The notes beneath the pieces are model-generated. The model was not told the DNA's origin. It was given only the letters and a program-made list of their open reading frames with translations, and searched no databases. Shown piece by piece: positions 9,444-19,720 of a stretch of DNA of 64,000 nucleotides (its first letter is position 1; the number at the start of each line of letters is the position of its first letter). The DNA comes from Lactarius indigo (Eukaryota; Basidiomycota; Agaricomycetes; Russulales; Russulaceae), in the NCBI GenBank assembly GCA_025766275.1, contig JAFKAC010000008.1, forward strand, positions 1,178,001-1,242,000, read 5' to 3'. A program made the position numbers and the translations under genes.

Positions 9444-10133
9444 TTAGAGAGGATCGTTCTGTACTTGGACGTTACTCCTGTGGGATACTGAGCTTGAGCT
9501 TGTGCTGCTCTCTGTTTCCCTTTGGGAGCTATCGTGGGAGTGGACGGATGGGGGAGGAGAAAGTTCGGGGACTAAAGCTGCCGCGAAGGCGATCAGCTGA
9601 GGGATGGTGAAAGGGGTGCCGGCAACGAGGCCAAATGCTCCGTGAAGTTCTAGAAGGGCGAAGCGAAAATCTCTGTCGTAATAGATGGCGCGGACGTATG
9701 CTTCCGCGTCGTTCTGGGGTTCGCCTTCTAGAGAGAACCTGTAGTGAACTTCTTCACCAGCAAAGACTTCTTGCTGATAAACTACAGGGGGTGCGTGGGG
9801 GTCGTCAACGAGTGTCTCGTTGGAGGAGGAGTGCGCCGAATGGTAGGAATGCTCCGAAGCTACTGTCGGAGTTGGAGATGCGAAGCGGGGTGAAGGGATT
9901 GGGTCAGAGGACGATTGACCTGCTCCCTGAACGTGTAGCGATGCCGAAGCAGAGGCTAAATTTGGAGTGAAATAAGAACGTGGGGGTGACGGGGGCGCTG
10001 GAACAGGAAGGACTGTTTCCTGTCTTCTCCTGAAGAGACGTCGAAGACGTTGACGAACGTTCGCAAATATGCGAGGCAGTTTGGAAATGGGAGGTGGTAT
10101 AATATGACGACGTGTTACGACGACCGCGAAACG
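9444..10133 (-). CDS. ATG-less upstream ORF of the gypsy element
   Basis: Between a TAG at 10136-10134 and a TAA at 9446-9444 one minus frame is open for about 229 codons but contains no ATG that I can find. The N-terminal part is arginine-rich (RQRLRRLFRRRQ), then proline/serine-rich. The middle looks like a folded protein: VVYQQEVFAGEEVHYRFS, EAYVRAIYYDRDFRFAL and TPFTIPQLIAFAAAL. It overlaps the open gag frame by about 127 nt and is in the +1 relation to it. It may be the N-terminal part of Gag joined by a frameshift or splice, or a decayed start region. It is not assigned to a named family. Confidence 0.6.
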   Translation of the reverse strand, partial: RFAVVVTRRHIIPPPISKLPRIFANVRQRLRRLFRRRQETVLPVPAPPSPPRSYFTPNLASASASLHVQGAGQSSSDPIPSPRFASPTPTVASEHSYHSAHSSSNETLVDDPHAPPVVYQQEVFAGEEVHYRFSLEGEPQNDAEAYVRAIYYDRDFRFALLELHGAFGLVAGTPFTIPQLIAFAAALVPELSPPPSVHSHDSSQRETESSTSSSSVSHRSNVQVQNDPL

Positions 10134-10257
10134 CTAAGTCGAAGGTGGTTGGAGAGTCCGATCAAGCAAGACCGATACACAGTGGTGTTTCACACTGCGC
10201 GAGGCTGCGGCGATAACGGAACACTCAGGAATGGGGTAAGGATATGTGTAGAGCCAC

Positions 10258-10298
10258 AAGGCTGTCTGCCTCAGTCTTCTCGACCTGTTGGCTGCCTC
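10258..10298. repeat. 41-bp word shared with the copia leader (copy B)
   Basis: Same-orientation match to 3110-3150 at about 37 of 41 positions. It lies about 950 bp upstream of the gag ATG. Confidence 0.75.
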
Positions 10299-10828
10299 TC
10301 ACGCCGAAGCGCTCTCAAACTTTTCTGTTTACTTCGCGTACAGCTGTCGCAGGCTAGGCCTGGCAGGCTTCTCTTCCACTTGCAGCTTATCTGGCGTGGT
10401 GACCAGTTCTGCAAGCAGTACCCAGGAACTTTACTGATGACCAGATAAAGTCCTATAGGCAAGCACAATCTATGCCGACTTTACGGACACTAGAGTTGTA
10501 CCAAGATAGCGCAGATTCTGCGTACGAAGGTCCACAGGCAAAGAGTGAGGTGGATAACACAAGGGACTTGTGGTCGTCAACCACCTAGAAAGGAAATAGG
10601 AAAACGCCGGTAAGAATAAAGGGGCGTGTGAAGGAAGAACTTGTCCTAATGTAGCGGTATGACTTATCGCGATAACTAGACCAAGTGAAGGTAAGCGAAC
10701 TGAACTAGTAGCACACCCAAGCCTAGCGCGGAGACAAGTCACGCGCCGAACGTACAGTCACTGCGGAGAGTATGCACACGTGAGACCTTTATTCAAGGTC
10801 AAAGGCAAGGTGATCACGCAGTGGCACG

Positions 10829-10922
10829 CTGAGTGGAGAACCAAGAGGACAAGTTAACATTGGAGAAGTAAGGGAGATACAAAGGAAATGCGCACCTGAG
10901 TGGAGAACCAAGAGGACAAGTT
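10829..10922. repeat. 27-bp direct repeat, 67 bp period
   Basis: The word starting ctgagtggagaaccaagagg is present at 10829-10855 and 10896-10922 with no difference seen. It sits about 570 bp after the shared 41-bp word; the copia repeat sits about 620 bp after its own copy. Confidence 0.85.
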
Positions 10923-11056
10923 GGTTCCACTCAGGACGCTACATGAGGGTTTATATACATTGCTGCGGCTGAGTTCGAATTACTATAGAACCTTATTACT
11001 AAAGGTGCGTGTAATAGTAATGAGTCAGACGCTGACGCGTCGTGTCTAATAATAGC

Positions 11057-11789
11057 GTTATCTATTGTGCTGACTGATGCACAGTCATTAACGCTGACAG
11101 ATCAATGACGTGTCCTTATCTATGAGTCACAACCCTATGACAATGTAGTCTAGAACTATCTAGAATGTTCCCTTCTTATCGTCCAATGAGAAACTACTGT
11201 ACTAATGAGGAAGTGCCCTTAAAGAGGTAACATCCAGTAAGGAAGTTACTATCTCAGGGTCACGTGCTTGTGGGTGCACATGTTGGCATCACGTGACTAA
11301 CCATCTTATCATATCTAATGATAAGGACTTGGATGTTTGACCCAACGTTGGAGTCCTATATCTCTACCGAATAAATCCATAAAAATATGGAAAAATAAGG
11401 CAAAAATAGAGCGTCCGTGACAGTTATCTATTGTGCTGACTGATGCACAGTCATTAACGCTGACAGAATAATGACGTGTCCTTATCTATGAGTCACAACC
11501 CTATGACAACGTAGTCTAGAACTATCTAGAATGTTCCCTGCTTATCGTCCAATGAGAAACTACTGTACTAATGAGGAAGGTGACCTAAAGAGGTAACTCC
11601 TAGTAAGGAAGTTACTATCCCAGGGTCACGTGCTTGTGGGTGCACATGTTGGCATCACGTGACTAACCATCTTATCATATCTAATGATAAGGATTTGGAC
11701 GTTTGAGCACAATGTTGGAGACTCGTATCCTCACCAAATAAATCCGTAAAAATACGGAAAAATAGGGCTGAAATAGAGCGTCCGTGACA
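11057..11789 (-). repeat. Tandem duplication (2 x ~366 bp) of the gypsy LTR outer end
   Basis: The segments 11057-11422 and 11423-11789 are near-identical and directly adjacent. Both begin gttatctattgtgctgactg and both end agagcgtccgtgaca. On the minus strand that end reads TGTCACGGACGCTC, a typical LTR start. A few substitutions and 1-bp indels separate the copies. The right copy is joined directly to hAT transposase sequence, so 11789 is the element/hAT boundary. Confidence 0.85.
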
Positions 11790-13748
11790 GTGCGATGGCT
11801 GGACAGGCGAAAATTTCCATCATTACATCGCGTTTATGATCATGGTTGATAAGAAGGTATGGCACTTTTATTACAACGAGCACACTGTATCTGACTAGAA
11901 CTAGGTCCATACAGTGAATGTTCATGACGTGTCTAACGAAAAAAAGACGGCCAACAATCTATATAATCTAATGGTGGAAGTACTCGAGCGTCTTCAGTCA
12001 GAATGGAAGGTCACTGTTGTCGCGTTCACAACAGATGCATCTGGCGAATCTCGAAAAGCACGAAAGCTACTACTTGCACGTTTTCCACACCTTGTATGCC
12101 CTGACTGTTTTGCGCACCAGGTTTGACTTTTTATTTATTTATATTCTTCGTTATACTGACACAATCGTTTCAAAGGTGAACCTCATTGTCGGGGACTACT
12201 TCAAGGCCAAGTCGATATATGTCAAGCATAGCAAGATGGCCTCAGATCTCATCAGCTGGCTACGCAGCAAGACATACGTCCTTGCCCGCCTTCGGGAGAT
12301 TCAGACACAAAACGGACGGCCGCCGCTTACTGTGATTCGCGCGGTCTTAACAAGGTGGACAGCACACTACCTCGCCTTCAAGCGTCTGCTCGAGCTTGAG
12401 CTCCCTCTCCGAACCCTCATTACTCAAGACGCAATGGCTTCATCCGATCAACAGGTCTTCATCTCTCCGGGCTTGACAGCAGCAAATAAACGAAAGGCGC
12501 GTGAAATGAAAGCAGTCATTGAGGACAGCACTTTCTGGCACTCATTAGCTCGGTACGTCAATCCGAGATCAGTGGTATCGGTCTAATATTTTTTGATACA
12601 GCCTCAAGACGCATCTTGAACCCCTTGTGAGAGCCACAAATGTGGCCCAAGCGGCATTCTGTCGTTTGGATCAGATCTTGCTCACGTTTGGCTCCCTCAG
12701 CATATATTATCGCGAAATCATGGATCAAGACCCCGACAATGCCATCGGATGTACAGCTATTCTCGACAGCATCGAGAAGCGGTGGGCGAAAGCAGACCAG
12801 GACATCTTCATTGCAGCCGTTCTTTTAAATCCATTTGTCAAAACCGCCGCCTTTTCTCCTCGAGTTTCGTTCCTCACACGAGCTGGCGTGTTTACGCTGC
12901 TGAAGCGTTTGTATCAACGCTTCTTCTCCATCACCGAGTCCCCCGACCAGCTGTCCGCCAATATAAACACACTCTTCACAAACATCCAGGACTACTTCAG
13001 TGAGCATGGCGGCGACTTGGCAGCGTATGCTGGTCCCATCAAAGATAGGGTGCAGGCTAATGGCGTGTCCCCGGATCCGGTTGAGCTATATGAGGGAATG
13101 GTTCCCATCACTGCCGGCTCCCCCCCAACACCACTCTTTAAGCTCGCACTTCACATCTTGTCCATTTGTCCTAATTCTGCCTCATGCGAGCGGTTGTTCA
13201 GCGTCTTCGGCAACACTCTCACAAAGCTCAGGAATCGTCTAGGAAAGTCCACCCTCACCTCACTCGCGGAACTGAAAATGCACATACGCGATGAACACAT
13301 GCGCAACGGCGATACCAAACAGCGGCTGAAGCGCTTCTATGGGACCACATCACGAGCAAGTCCCTCCTCAGGTCAACTGGAGTCCCTCCTCACCCCGCCG
13401 CTGCTGGACGATGAAGCAGGAGACATTGCAATGGATATTGATCCCGTGTTGCAGCAGTTGTCAGATGGTGAGACTGATGATTTTAATCGCATTACAGAGT
13501 CTTTCGGCAGGCAATCAGACTACGACAATGACGATGGGGACGGACAAATGCCGTCAACCATTTCAATTACGATTGTCGACCTTTTTAACCACGCAGAAAA
13601 AAATTGGATATCATTACATGAACGCAGCGCGTCTCGGAGCCTAAACGAGGAACTGGAGCTCTATGAGCTCCTCAACTCAGACCCAGCAGGAGTGGAAGGT
13701 GTTGACGTAGAGATTGATCACGCTCTGGATAGTATATTCGTTGTCTAG
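11790..13748 (+). pseudogene. hAT-family transposase, N-terminus missing
   Basis: Reading starts directly at the LTR edge with DGWTGENFHHYIAF, which includes the first catalytic aspartate region of hAT transposases. Introns are placed at 11857-11904, 12121-12175 and 12553-12601. The joined exons give RWTAHYLAFKRLL, then at the C-terminus the hAT dimerisation domain: LFKLALHILSICPNSASCER followed by LFSVFGNTLTKLRNRL. An acidic tail follows to a TAG at 13748. The BED zinc finger and upstream exons are absent, so this is the 3' part of a gene disrupted by the gypsy insertion. The missing half is not found elsewhere in the window. Confidence 0.9.
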
Positions 13749-13931
13749 TATGCACGCGCGACACGACTTCGTTTTTTATGCATACAAATTAATTGTCGAA
13801 TTGGGTGACACCGATTACCTCACTAACTGATGTAGGCGTGGGAACAGTCACGGTCATTTGTGGTCACTGACCCCATGGTCAGATGACTTTCCTGACTCTC
13901 ACGACTAGTCACTGACTGGCACAACACTGAG
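13749..13931. other. 3' flank of the hAT gene
   Basis: No gene is seen. Several tgactg/cagtcac words occur (for example near 13850 and 13910), which could belong to the hAT end, but I could not define a terminal inverted repeat. Confidence 0.3.
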
Positions 13932-14647
13932 TACTATCCCCTCACCTAACCTCGGCGGGGCGCTAATTGGGTTCCCAAGGTCGGCGGTCACATTAGGTCA
14001 CATGTGACGTTCAAACACCGCTCTGGTGTCCCAAAGTCGTCACCACAGTCGTCATCCAAAGTCGTCGATGTGTTGACACCAATGGATGGGTATCTACCTT
14101 GAAGTGAAACCATTTGCATTATAATGACAGCTCCGGAGTTTTTTTGGAACTGGGAAACTGTTATAGATAGTAATATGGTTCTCGTCCTCTCTTTTGCCCT
14201 TGTTGCCACCCCAATAGACTTGTATATACCATCTGCAATATGCTTGACTGCTGCCCATGTGACTTACTCGAAATCACAGTCTGTGGGGGCAAGTAATTTC
14301 CAATGACTTGCCCAAGGACTTGCTATCCAGGACTCTGCCGAGCTTCGGTGTGTCAATGCCACCTTGAATGCCTGTTGGAACTCCGACATGGCATCCCCCC
14401 GGCAGATGACAGATAGGGTGACAATACCAAATTTGGTAGTCGAACACTGATAACAGTCGATATCCAGCATCCCAAGTGTTTCCGCTATTTTTTTTATCAG
14501 TTCGTCTGTTATATGTCTTCGCAGAGTAGAGATCCTCTTTTATTTGACAATACATGTGAAAATGCAGGCTACAGAAACATCTGCCGAAGTTGAGGTGCAT
14601 TGGTCAGCCAAATTAGCGCCCCGCCGAGGTTAGGTGAGGGGATAGTA
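13932..14647. mobile_element. Non-autonomous DNA element (MITE-like) with perfect 37-bp inverted ends
   Basis: The sequence tactatcccctcacctaacc...cgctaatt at 13932-13968 is matched exactly in reverse complement at 14611-14647. The 716-bp unit has no convincing ORF. If the outermost TA on each side is the target duplication, the inverted repeats are 35 bp starting CTATCCCC, which would suit a Tc1/mariner-type transposase. Alternatively it is the end structure of the adjacent hAT. Family assignment is open. Confidence 0.7.
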
Positions 14648-14960
14648 AAGGGGAAGCAAAAAAAATGCACTGGCATCCCACGGTGACGCCCACTCTTTTC
14701 TCCGGTTATCTGGAAGTCTCCGGCCGGAGTGTTTTGATAGGTTGGTCTACATTTAGTTTTTTAACCCCCGAGGGTGTAAGGAGGTGCCCTCTTGCATGCG
14801 CAAGGGTCTAACGTCTAATCTCGGATTGTCCTTCCCGGACTGATTTTCCTGCATCCTGCATGACGCAATGATGCTAATTAGAAGTCAAACGTTAGACGCT
14901 AAACCGTAAACGCCAAACTTCTAGCCCCTGCTTCAAAGAGCAAGCAAAAAGGTCGACGCA
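14648..14960. other. Non-coding region between the two small mobile elements
   Basis: No ORF is seen. Near 14808-14912 the word gtctaacgtctaat has an inverted relative cgttagacgct, so a loose hairpin is possible. The motif ggtgccctctt near 14783 recurs in the repeat block at 15300-15535. Confidence 0.3.
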
Positions 14961-15199
14961 GTGGACACCTATTTACGATTACTCTTTCCCGTGACCCGGC
15001 CTCCTCTACGTTTGAGGTGACCTTGTGTACACGCTTCGGCGTTTACTTATATCATTCTCGGCATCACTGGCCAACATGTGAGCTCAGCTTACGTTTACTT
15101 GTACCTATTTCCACGTCTCGTGTCGAAGACCGGCTTTGTATTATTTTACTGCTCCGGAATATAAATTCATTCAAAAAAAAAAAAAAGTGGACACCTATT
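14961..15199 (+). mobile_element. Short retroposed sequence with A14 tail and 13-bp target duplication
   Basis: The word gtggacacctatt occurs at 14961-14973 and again at 15187-15199. Between them is about 200 bp ending in a run of 14 A (15173-15186), preceded by an aatataaa polyadenylation-like signal. Flanking duplication plus a poly(A) tail is the signature of LINE-type target-primed reverse transcription. The body has no tRNA-like A or B box that I recognise and no ORF, so it is either a truncated LINE 3' end or the 3' untranslated region of a cellular transcript. Confidence 0.75.
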
Positions 15200-15299
15200 A
15201 ACTGAGTGCCCAATAAGTGCGGGTAGACCCTCAGTATAGTATCCATTTAAAATGAAATTGTTTCCCGTCGAGGCCAATGCCCTCCAGGTTTGTGTCCTT

Positions 15300-15535
15300 C
15301 ATTAGGCATACGTGAGGGCACCCTCTAGTAGGCCCGGTATGTGACTTCTATTAGGTATGAATGAGGGGGGTGCCCTTGGGGTGCCAGTATGTGCCCTCTA
15401 TTACTAGGTAGAGGAGTGCCCTTGGGCACTAGTACGCGCAGGAGTGGCGTCTTCTAGATATGCGTGAGGTGGTGCTCTCTAGTGCGTGAGGGGGGTGCCC
15501 TCTTGTTACCGGAGGGGGGGGGGCTTGGACCAACA
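15300..15535. repeat. Degenerate G-rich repeats around 'gcgtgagg..gtgccctct'
   Basis: Variants of gtgagg(n)ggtgccctctagt and gtatgtgccctctatta recur about every 40-60 bp, ending in a run of nine or more G. One related copy lies near 14780. It looks like an expanded, decayed minisatellite. No protein is encoded. Confidence 0.55.
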
Positions 15536-15750
15536 CCACCACCATGCGGTCTTTTTCCTACGCCAGGGCACCCTCCACTGTGCTTATAAGTTCGGCGTTT
15601 TCTACACAGGATATGCTAGAAAAAGCTGCCCCGTTAATTCCCAACTCATGCACTCTCCAAGGTAAGTGATCTACTAGCATTCAATATTCCACCACAGGAG
15701 GTGACGGTGTATCTCGTGGTTCTCCCAATAGACTTACCCGCGTCCGATAT

Positions 15751-18700
15751 ATGTCGTGCCCCCAAGCCGTCACCACACCAAGCGAATGCCCTGGAAAAGG
15801 TACATATCCCATGCAGGGCTAGTTGCCGCTCGCTGACGCTGACGTGTTCCCTTTACCGTACCGACAAGTGATGATCGGGAAACTTTCCGACGATGTGCTT
15901 CTGACCATATTTCGTTATTATCTTGATGCGTCTCCACGATTTTGGTCCAGACTTGTGCGTATATGTCGCAAGTGGAGACAGATCATATTTGTCTCTCAAC
16001 GGGCACTACATCTCCGATTGTTCTGTACGCACGGAACGCCTGTACTGAAGGCTCTATATTACTGGCCCGCTCTGCCTATCGTCGTTCACTACGGGGGATT
16101 TTTGGCGCTCGACCCCGCGGCTCCTGAGAATATCATGGCCGCACTCAGGCAGTCTGGTCGTGTTTGCTCCATCAGCCTCGCTGCCACAAACTCGCTCCTG
16201 GAGAATCTTTCTACCATCTCTGAACCTTTCTTGGAACTAGAAGAACAAGTTCTTCTGTCTCGAGATGGCGTGCAGCTGACCCTGCCCAGCGCCTTTCGGT
16301 GGGGCCCACGCCTTCGTTATCTCCACTTGACTAGTATCACTTTTCCTGAACTCTTTCAACTTCTTTATTCCTCCAGGAATATTGTAGACCTTCAGCTTCA
16401 CGAAGTTTTCGATCCTCGGCAAGTCTCATCAGAAACTCTCGTGAACACCTTATCCAGGATGGCCCAGCTTCGATCACTTTCCCTCCATTTCCTCCCCACA
16501 GTCTATTACCCTGCCCAACTCCCACGATCCGAGGAACACGTTGTTCTCCCTGTTCTTATCCGCCTTAAGTTTCGAGGAATTGTCCAGTATTTGAAGGGCC
16601 TTGTAGCCAGAATCGATGCTCCGCGTCTAGGAGATATCGAAGTCACATTCTTCAATAAAATCGACATAAATTTATCAAAACTTACCGAATTCGTCAATCG
16701 GATAGAAATGCACAAATCACACTGTCGAATTGATATTTTATCTTCTGGGCGTAATATCTCTGTCTCCTTAGTGCAGCCAGGACCCCCCACTTGCCTTCAA
16801 CTGCGATTATTCTGCGGGTCAGTAACCCGGCAGCAATTCTCCGTGGCTCGAATCTGCCTCCATTTTTTTGCCAACTTTTTCAACGTGGAGGATCTATGCG
16901 TCAGTGCGGCGCGCCCACCAAGATGGGACAACATTGGACGTTGGCTAGGATTCATCCGCTTGTTCACAGGTGTAAAGTGGTTTCATGTCGCTGGAAACTT
17001 CTCAGAAAATATCATGCATACTTTACGACTATCAGAGAGGCGGTGCGAAACTGTACTACCTGCCTTGCGCAAGCTCTACATACCGCGGCTCGAGTCACGT
17101 CATCTGCCCTTGATGGAGGCCATAGTGTCATTCATGCCCTCACGCCAGTTCTCTGGCCATCCTATAGGGATGGAATATGAACGACTATGTCACATCAGTG
17201 AACTACGTGGAACAGGTACGATGTTCGCCTAGTGACATCGCCACTACTCGCCAACTCGTTTTGAAATAGGACCTTTTTCTCAGCGGGTGACGATTAAGAC
17301 GCTCTCCAAGGACAATCTTCTGGATATATTTCGTCATTGTCTGGAAGCTACTCCGCGATGTTGGCCGATGCTCACGTCCGTGTGCCGAATATGGCGACAG
17401 ATCGTATTGGCATCACCTCTGGGTCCAAATCTTCGAGTTCACTGTACGCATGGAATGCCTGTCTTGAGGACCCAAGATTTTTGGCCAGCCACGCCTATCG
17501 TCGTACAGTACGGGGGATCTCCAACTCTCGATCCCCCTGCTCCCGAGGACGAGGGTAATATCGTTGCCGCACTGAAGCAATCTGATCGCGTTAGCTCCAC
17601 CGGCCTCACCATCACAGCTTCTCTCTTGAGAAAGCTATCCGCCATCGAAGAGCCTTTTTCGAGATTAGAAGAACTTGTCCTTCGATCCCTGGATAGCACG
17701 CAGCTGATCCTCCCCAGCACTTTGCGGTGGGGTACACGCCTACGGAAGCTCCACTCAACCAGAATTGCCTTTCCCGCACTCCCGCAGCTACTTTCTTCCT
17801 CCGAGAACCTTGTCGATCTTAAGCTTCACGAAATTGGTTATTTTTCACCTGAAGCGCTGGTGGATGGATTGACCGGGATGACCCAGCTTCAGTCTCTTTC
17901 ACTCCATTTTCATTCTCCCGCCTCCCGCCCTCGTCACATTGATATATCCCCTTTGCATGGGGGACGCGTTATTCTTCCCGCTCTTTCCTACCTCAAATTT
18001 CGTGGAACAAGCGAGTACTTAAACGATCTTGTGACTAGAATCGATGCACCTCGTCTCGTGGATATCCAAGTCAGGTTCTTCAACCAACTCATCTTCCACA
18101 TTCCACAACTTGTCCAATTCATCGACCGAATCGAAACGCAGAAGTCACATCGTCGAGTGGACATTTTATCCTTCAAGCGTTTCATTTCCATCTGCTTTAC
18201 CCGACCAGGAGCCCCCGCACGGCTTAGATTACGGGTATCGTGCGAGCAATTAGACTGGCAGTTGTCCGTCATCACTCAAATCTGGGACCAGCTTTCTCCT
18301 CTCTCATCCCATATTGAAAGTCTAGGTATCTATACGACCCAATGCTCAAACGGTCAGGATGACATGAACAAGGAGCAATGGCTAGAGCTTATCCGCGGAT
18401 TCGGTAACGTAAAAGACCTTCGTGTAACTGGTGGACTTGCGACAGAAATCTTGTGTACTTTACATCCAGCAGACCGGGAGCATACAACTATACTCCCTTC
18501 CCTGTGCACTCTTGGTGTACTTGGGCCAATGCGCGGGCCATTGTGGGAAGCTGTAGAGTCATTCACCTCACGACGGCTCCGAGTCTCCGGCCGTCTAGTT
18601 GAGGTGTATCAACTGTCCTCCCCGGACTTCCTAGACCTCGACACGGATAAAGGAAAACTAGGTACTACACTACAGCAATATTCCTGCGCCGTTTGTAATG

Positions 18701-18783
18701 TTTGGATTCACAAACCGGCAAGCCCACGACACATACATCGGCATGCCTTGAAGGCGTGCCCCTATTGCGGCGTCTTCAACTAG
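15751..18783 (+). CDS. Fused tandem F-box-like/LRR protein (two paralogous halves)
   Basis: Model: 15751-15799, 15869-17215, 17270-18783; 969 residues. Each half starts with an F-box-like helix (IGKLSDDVLLTIFRYYLDAS; IKTLSKDNLLDIFRHCLEAT), then a conserved RIW/W region, WPA.PIVV.YGG, and leucine-rich strands such as LRYLHLT and LVDLKLHE. The halves align along their length, so they arose by duplication. The first ORF would stop at 17235, but a 54-nt intron (17216-17269) removes that stop and joins the halves in frame through LRGTGPFSQRV. The C-terminus adds a zinc-binding-like CAVC...H...H...CPYC motif found only in the second half. F-box proteins recruit substrates to SCF ubiquitin ligases; the targets are unknown. 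It could instead be two adjacent genes if that intron is not used. Confidence 0.75.
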
Positions 18784-19720
18784 TCGCAGGCATGCAATTA
18801 TCTATTACAAAACGCCTCGAGGGAAACACATTGAGGTCTCACACACCAGTGTGCTCATCTCGAATCCTGCTTTGCAATCTTTCCTCTCTTCTATCATTCT
18901 TCCATCCTGACAGTCTCGGTACCACGAACAATGATCTGCGCGCCACAAACACCTCCATCTCTCTACCATGGTCATGGATTCGCACTTCCCATAGCCTATA
19001 TTTCGATGGCCGATGATTTCCTACCCTAGTTTGACGATACCTCACCTCCCTTGTCCCCGGCAGACGTGTGATAGTATAGTCTTTTCTCAGTAGGCCATTA
19101 TTTATTTATCTACTTTCTCTATCTGTCTGATTACTTGTGTATTTGCCTTTTTTGTCCTCCTATTTTTCCTGTAGGGGGAAGGGAGGGAGGACGCACTGGC
19201 AGAGCGAGCAGGTGATCGTCTTGGCGCGGCGTTACATTAAATGTACGAGATAACGAGATAACAATATTGGTGATTGCCAATCACGCAGCGTCTGAGCCGT
19301 AAATTTTGTCGTACACGACGGGGGCCGACCCGGATACCCGCATCGAAGAGAGGGCCCGATGGTGATGATGTTGCTTTTGGACCAACAACCAACAAAACAT
19401 GTTTTTCGTATTTCGAGATCTCCCCCAAGGCGCTATCATGCCGTGCCGACGGAGTTGGCCGCAATTATTTGCGCTCACCCGGAACGCTCTAATTTTGCCT
19501 TCTGCAACAATGAGTTCAAGATATTGCTTTGGTCATACGTATATATGTCGTCGTCACGTCATGAAACGTAGCGTGCCCAGAGGACAAGTGGTGAAATGAA
19601 TGAGGGTTTTTCCACATCACGAGGGGGGTGAACGGGGTGTGAAAAAGAAAGGCAGAATAAAGAGAGAAGAAAAAAAAGGGTGTGTATATATGTATGTGGA
19701 AGCAAAAGGCCCATCTTTAT
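18784..19720. other. Convergent intergenic region
   Basis: It lies between the 3' end of the F-box-like gene and the 3' end of gamma-adaptin. No conserved coding region is seen; pyrimidine-rich tracts near 18880-19170 and purine-rich tracts near 19640-19680 suit terminators. The short ORFs here have no recognisable content. Confidence 0.4.

Larger units (their letters stand above)
10134..11056 (-). repeat. Leader and probable part of the LTR of the gypsy element
   Basis: No gene is seen. By position it is the 5' leader and inner LTR of the minus-strand gypsy element. It contains the 41-bp word shared with the copia leader (10258-10298) and a 27-bp direct repeat (10829-10922). I could not locate the inner LTR end or the primer-binding site with confidence. 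Confidence 0.5.
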
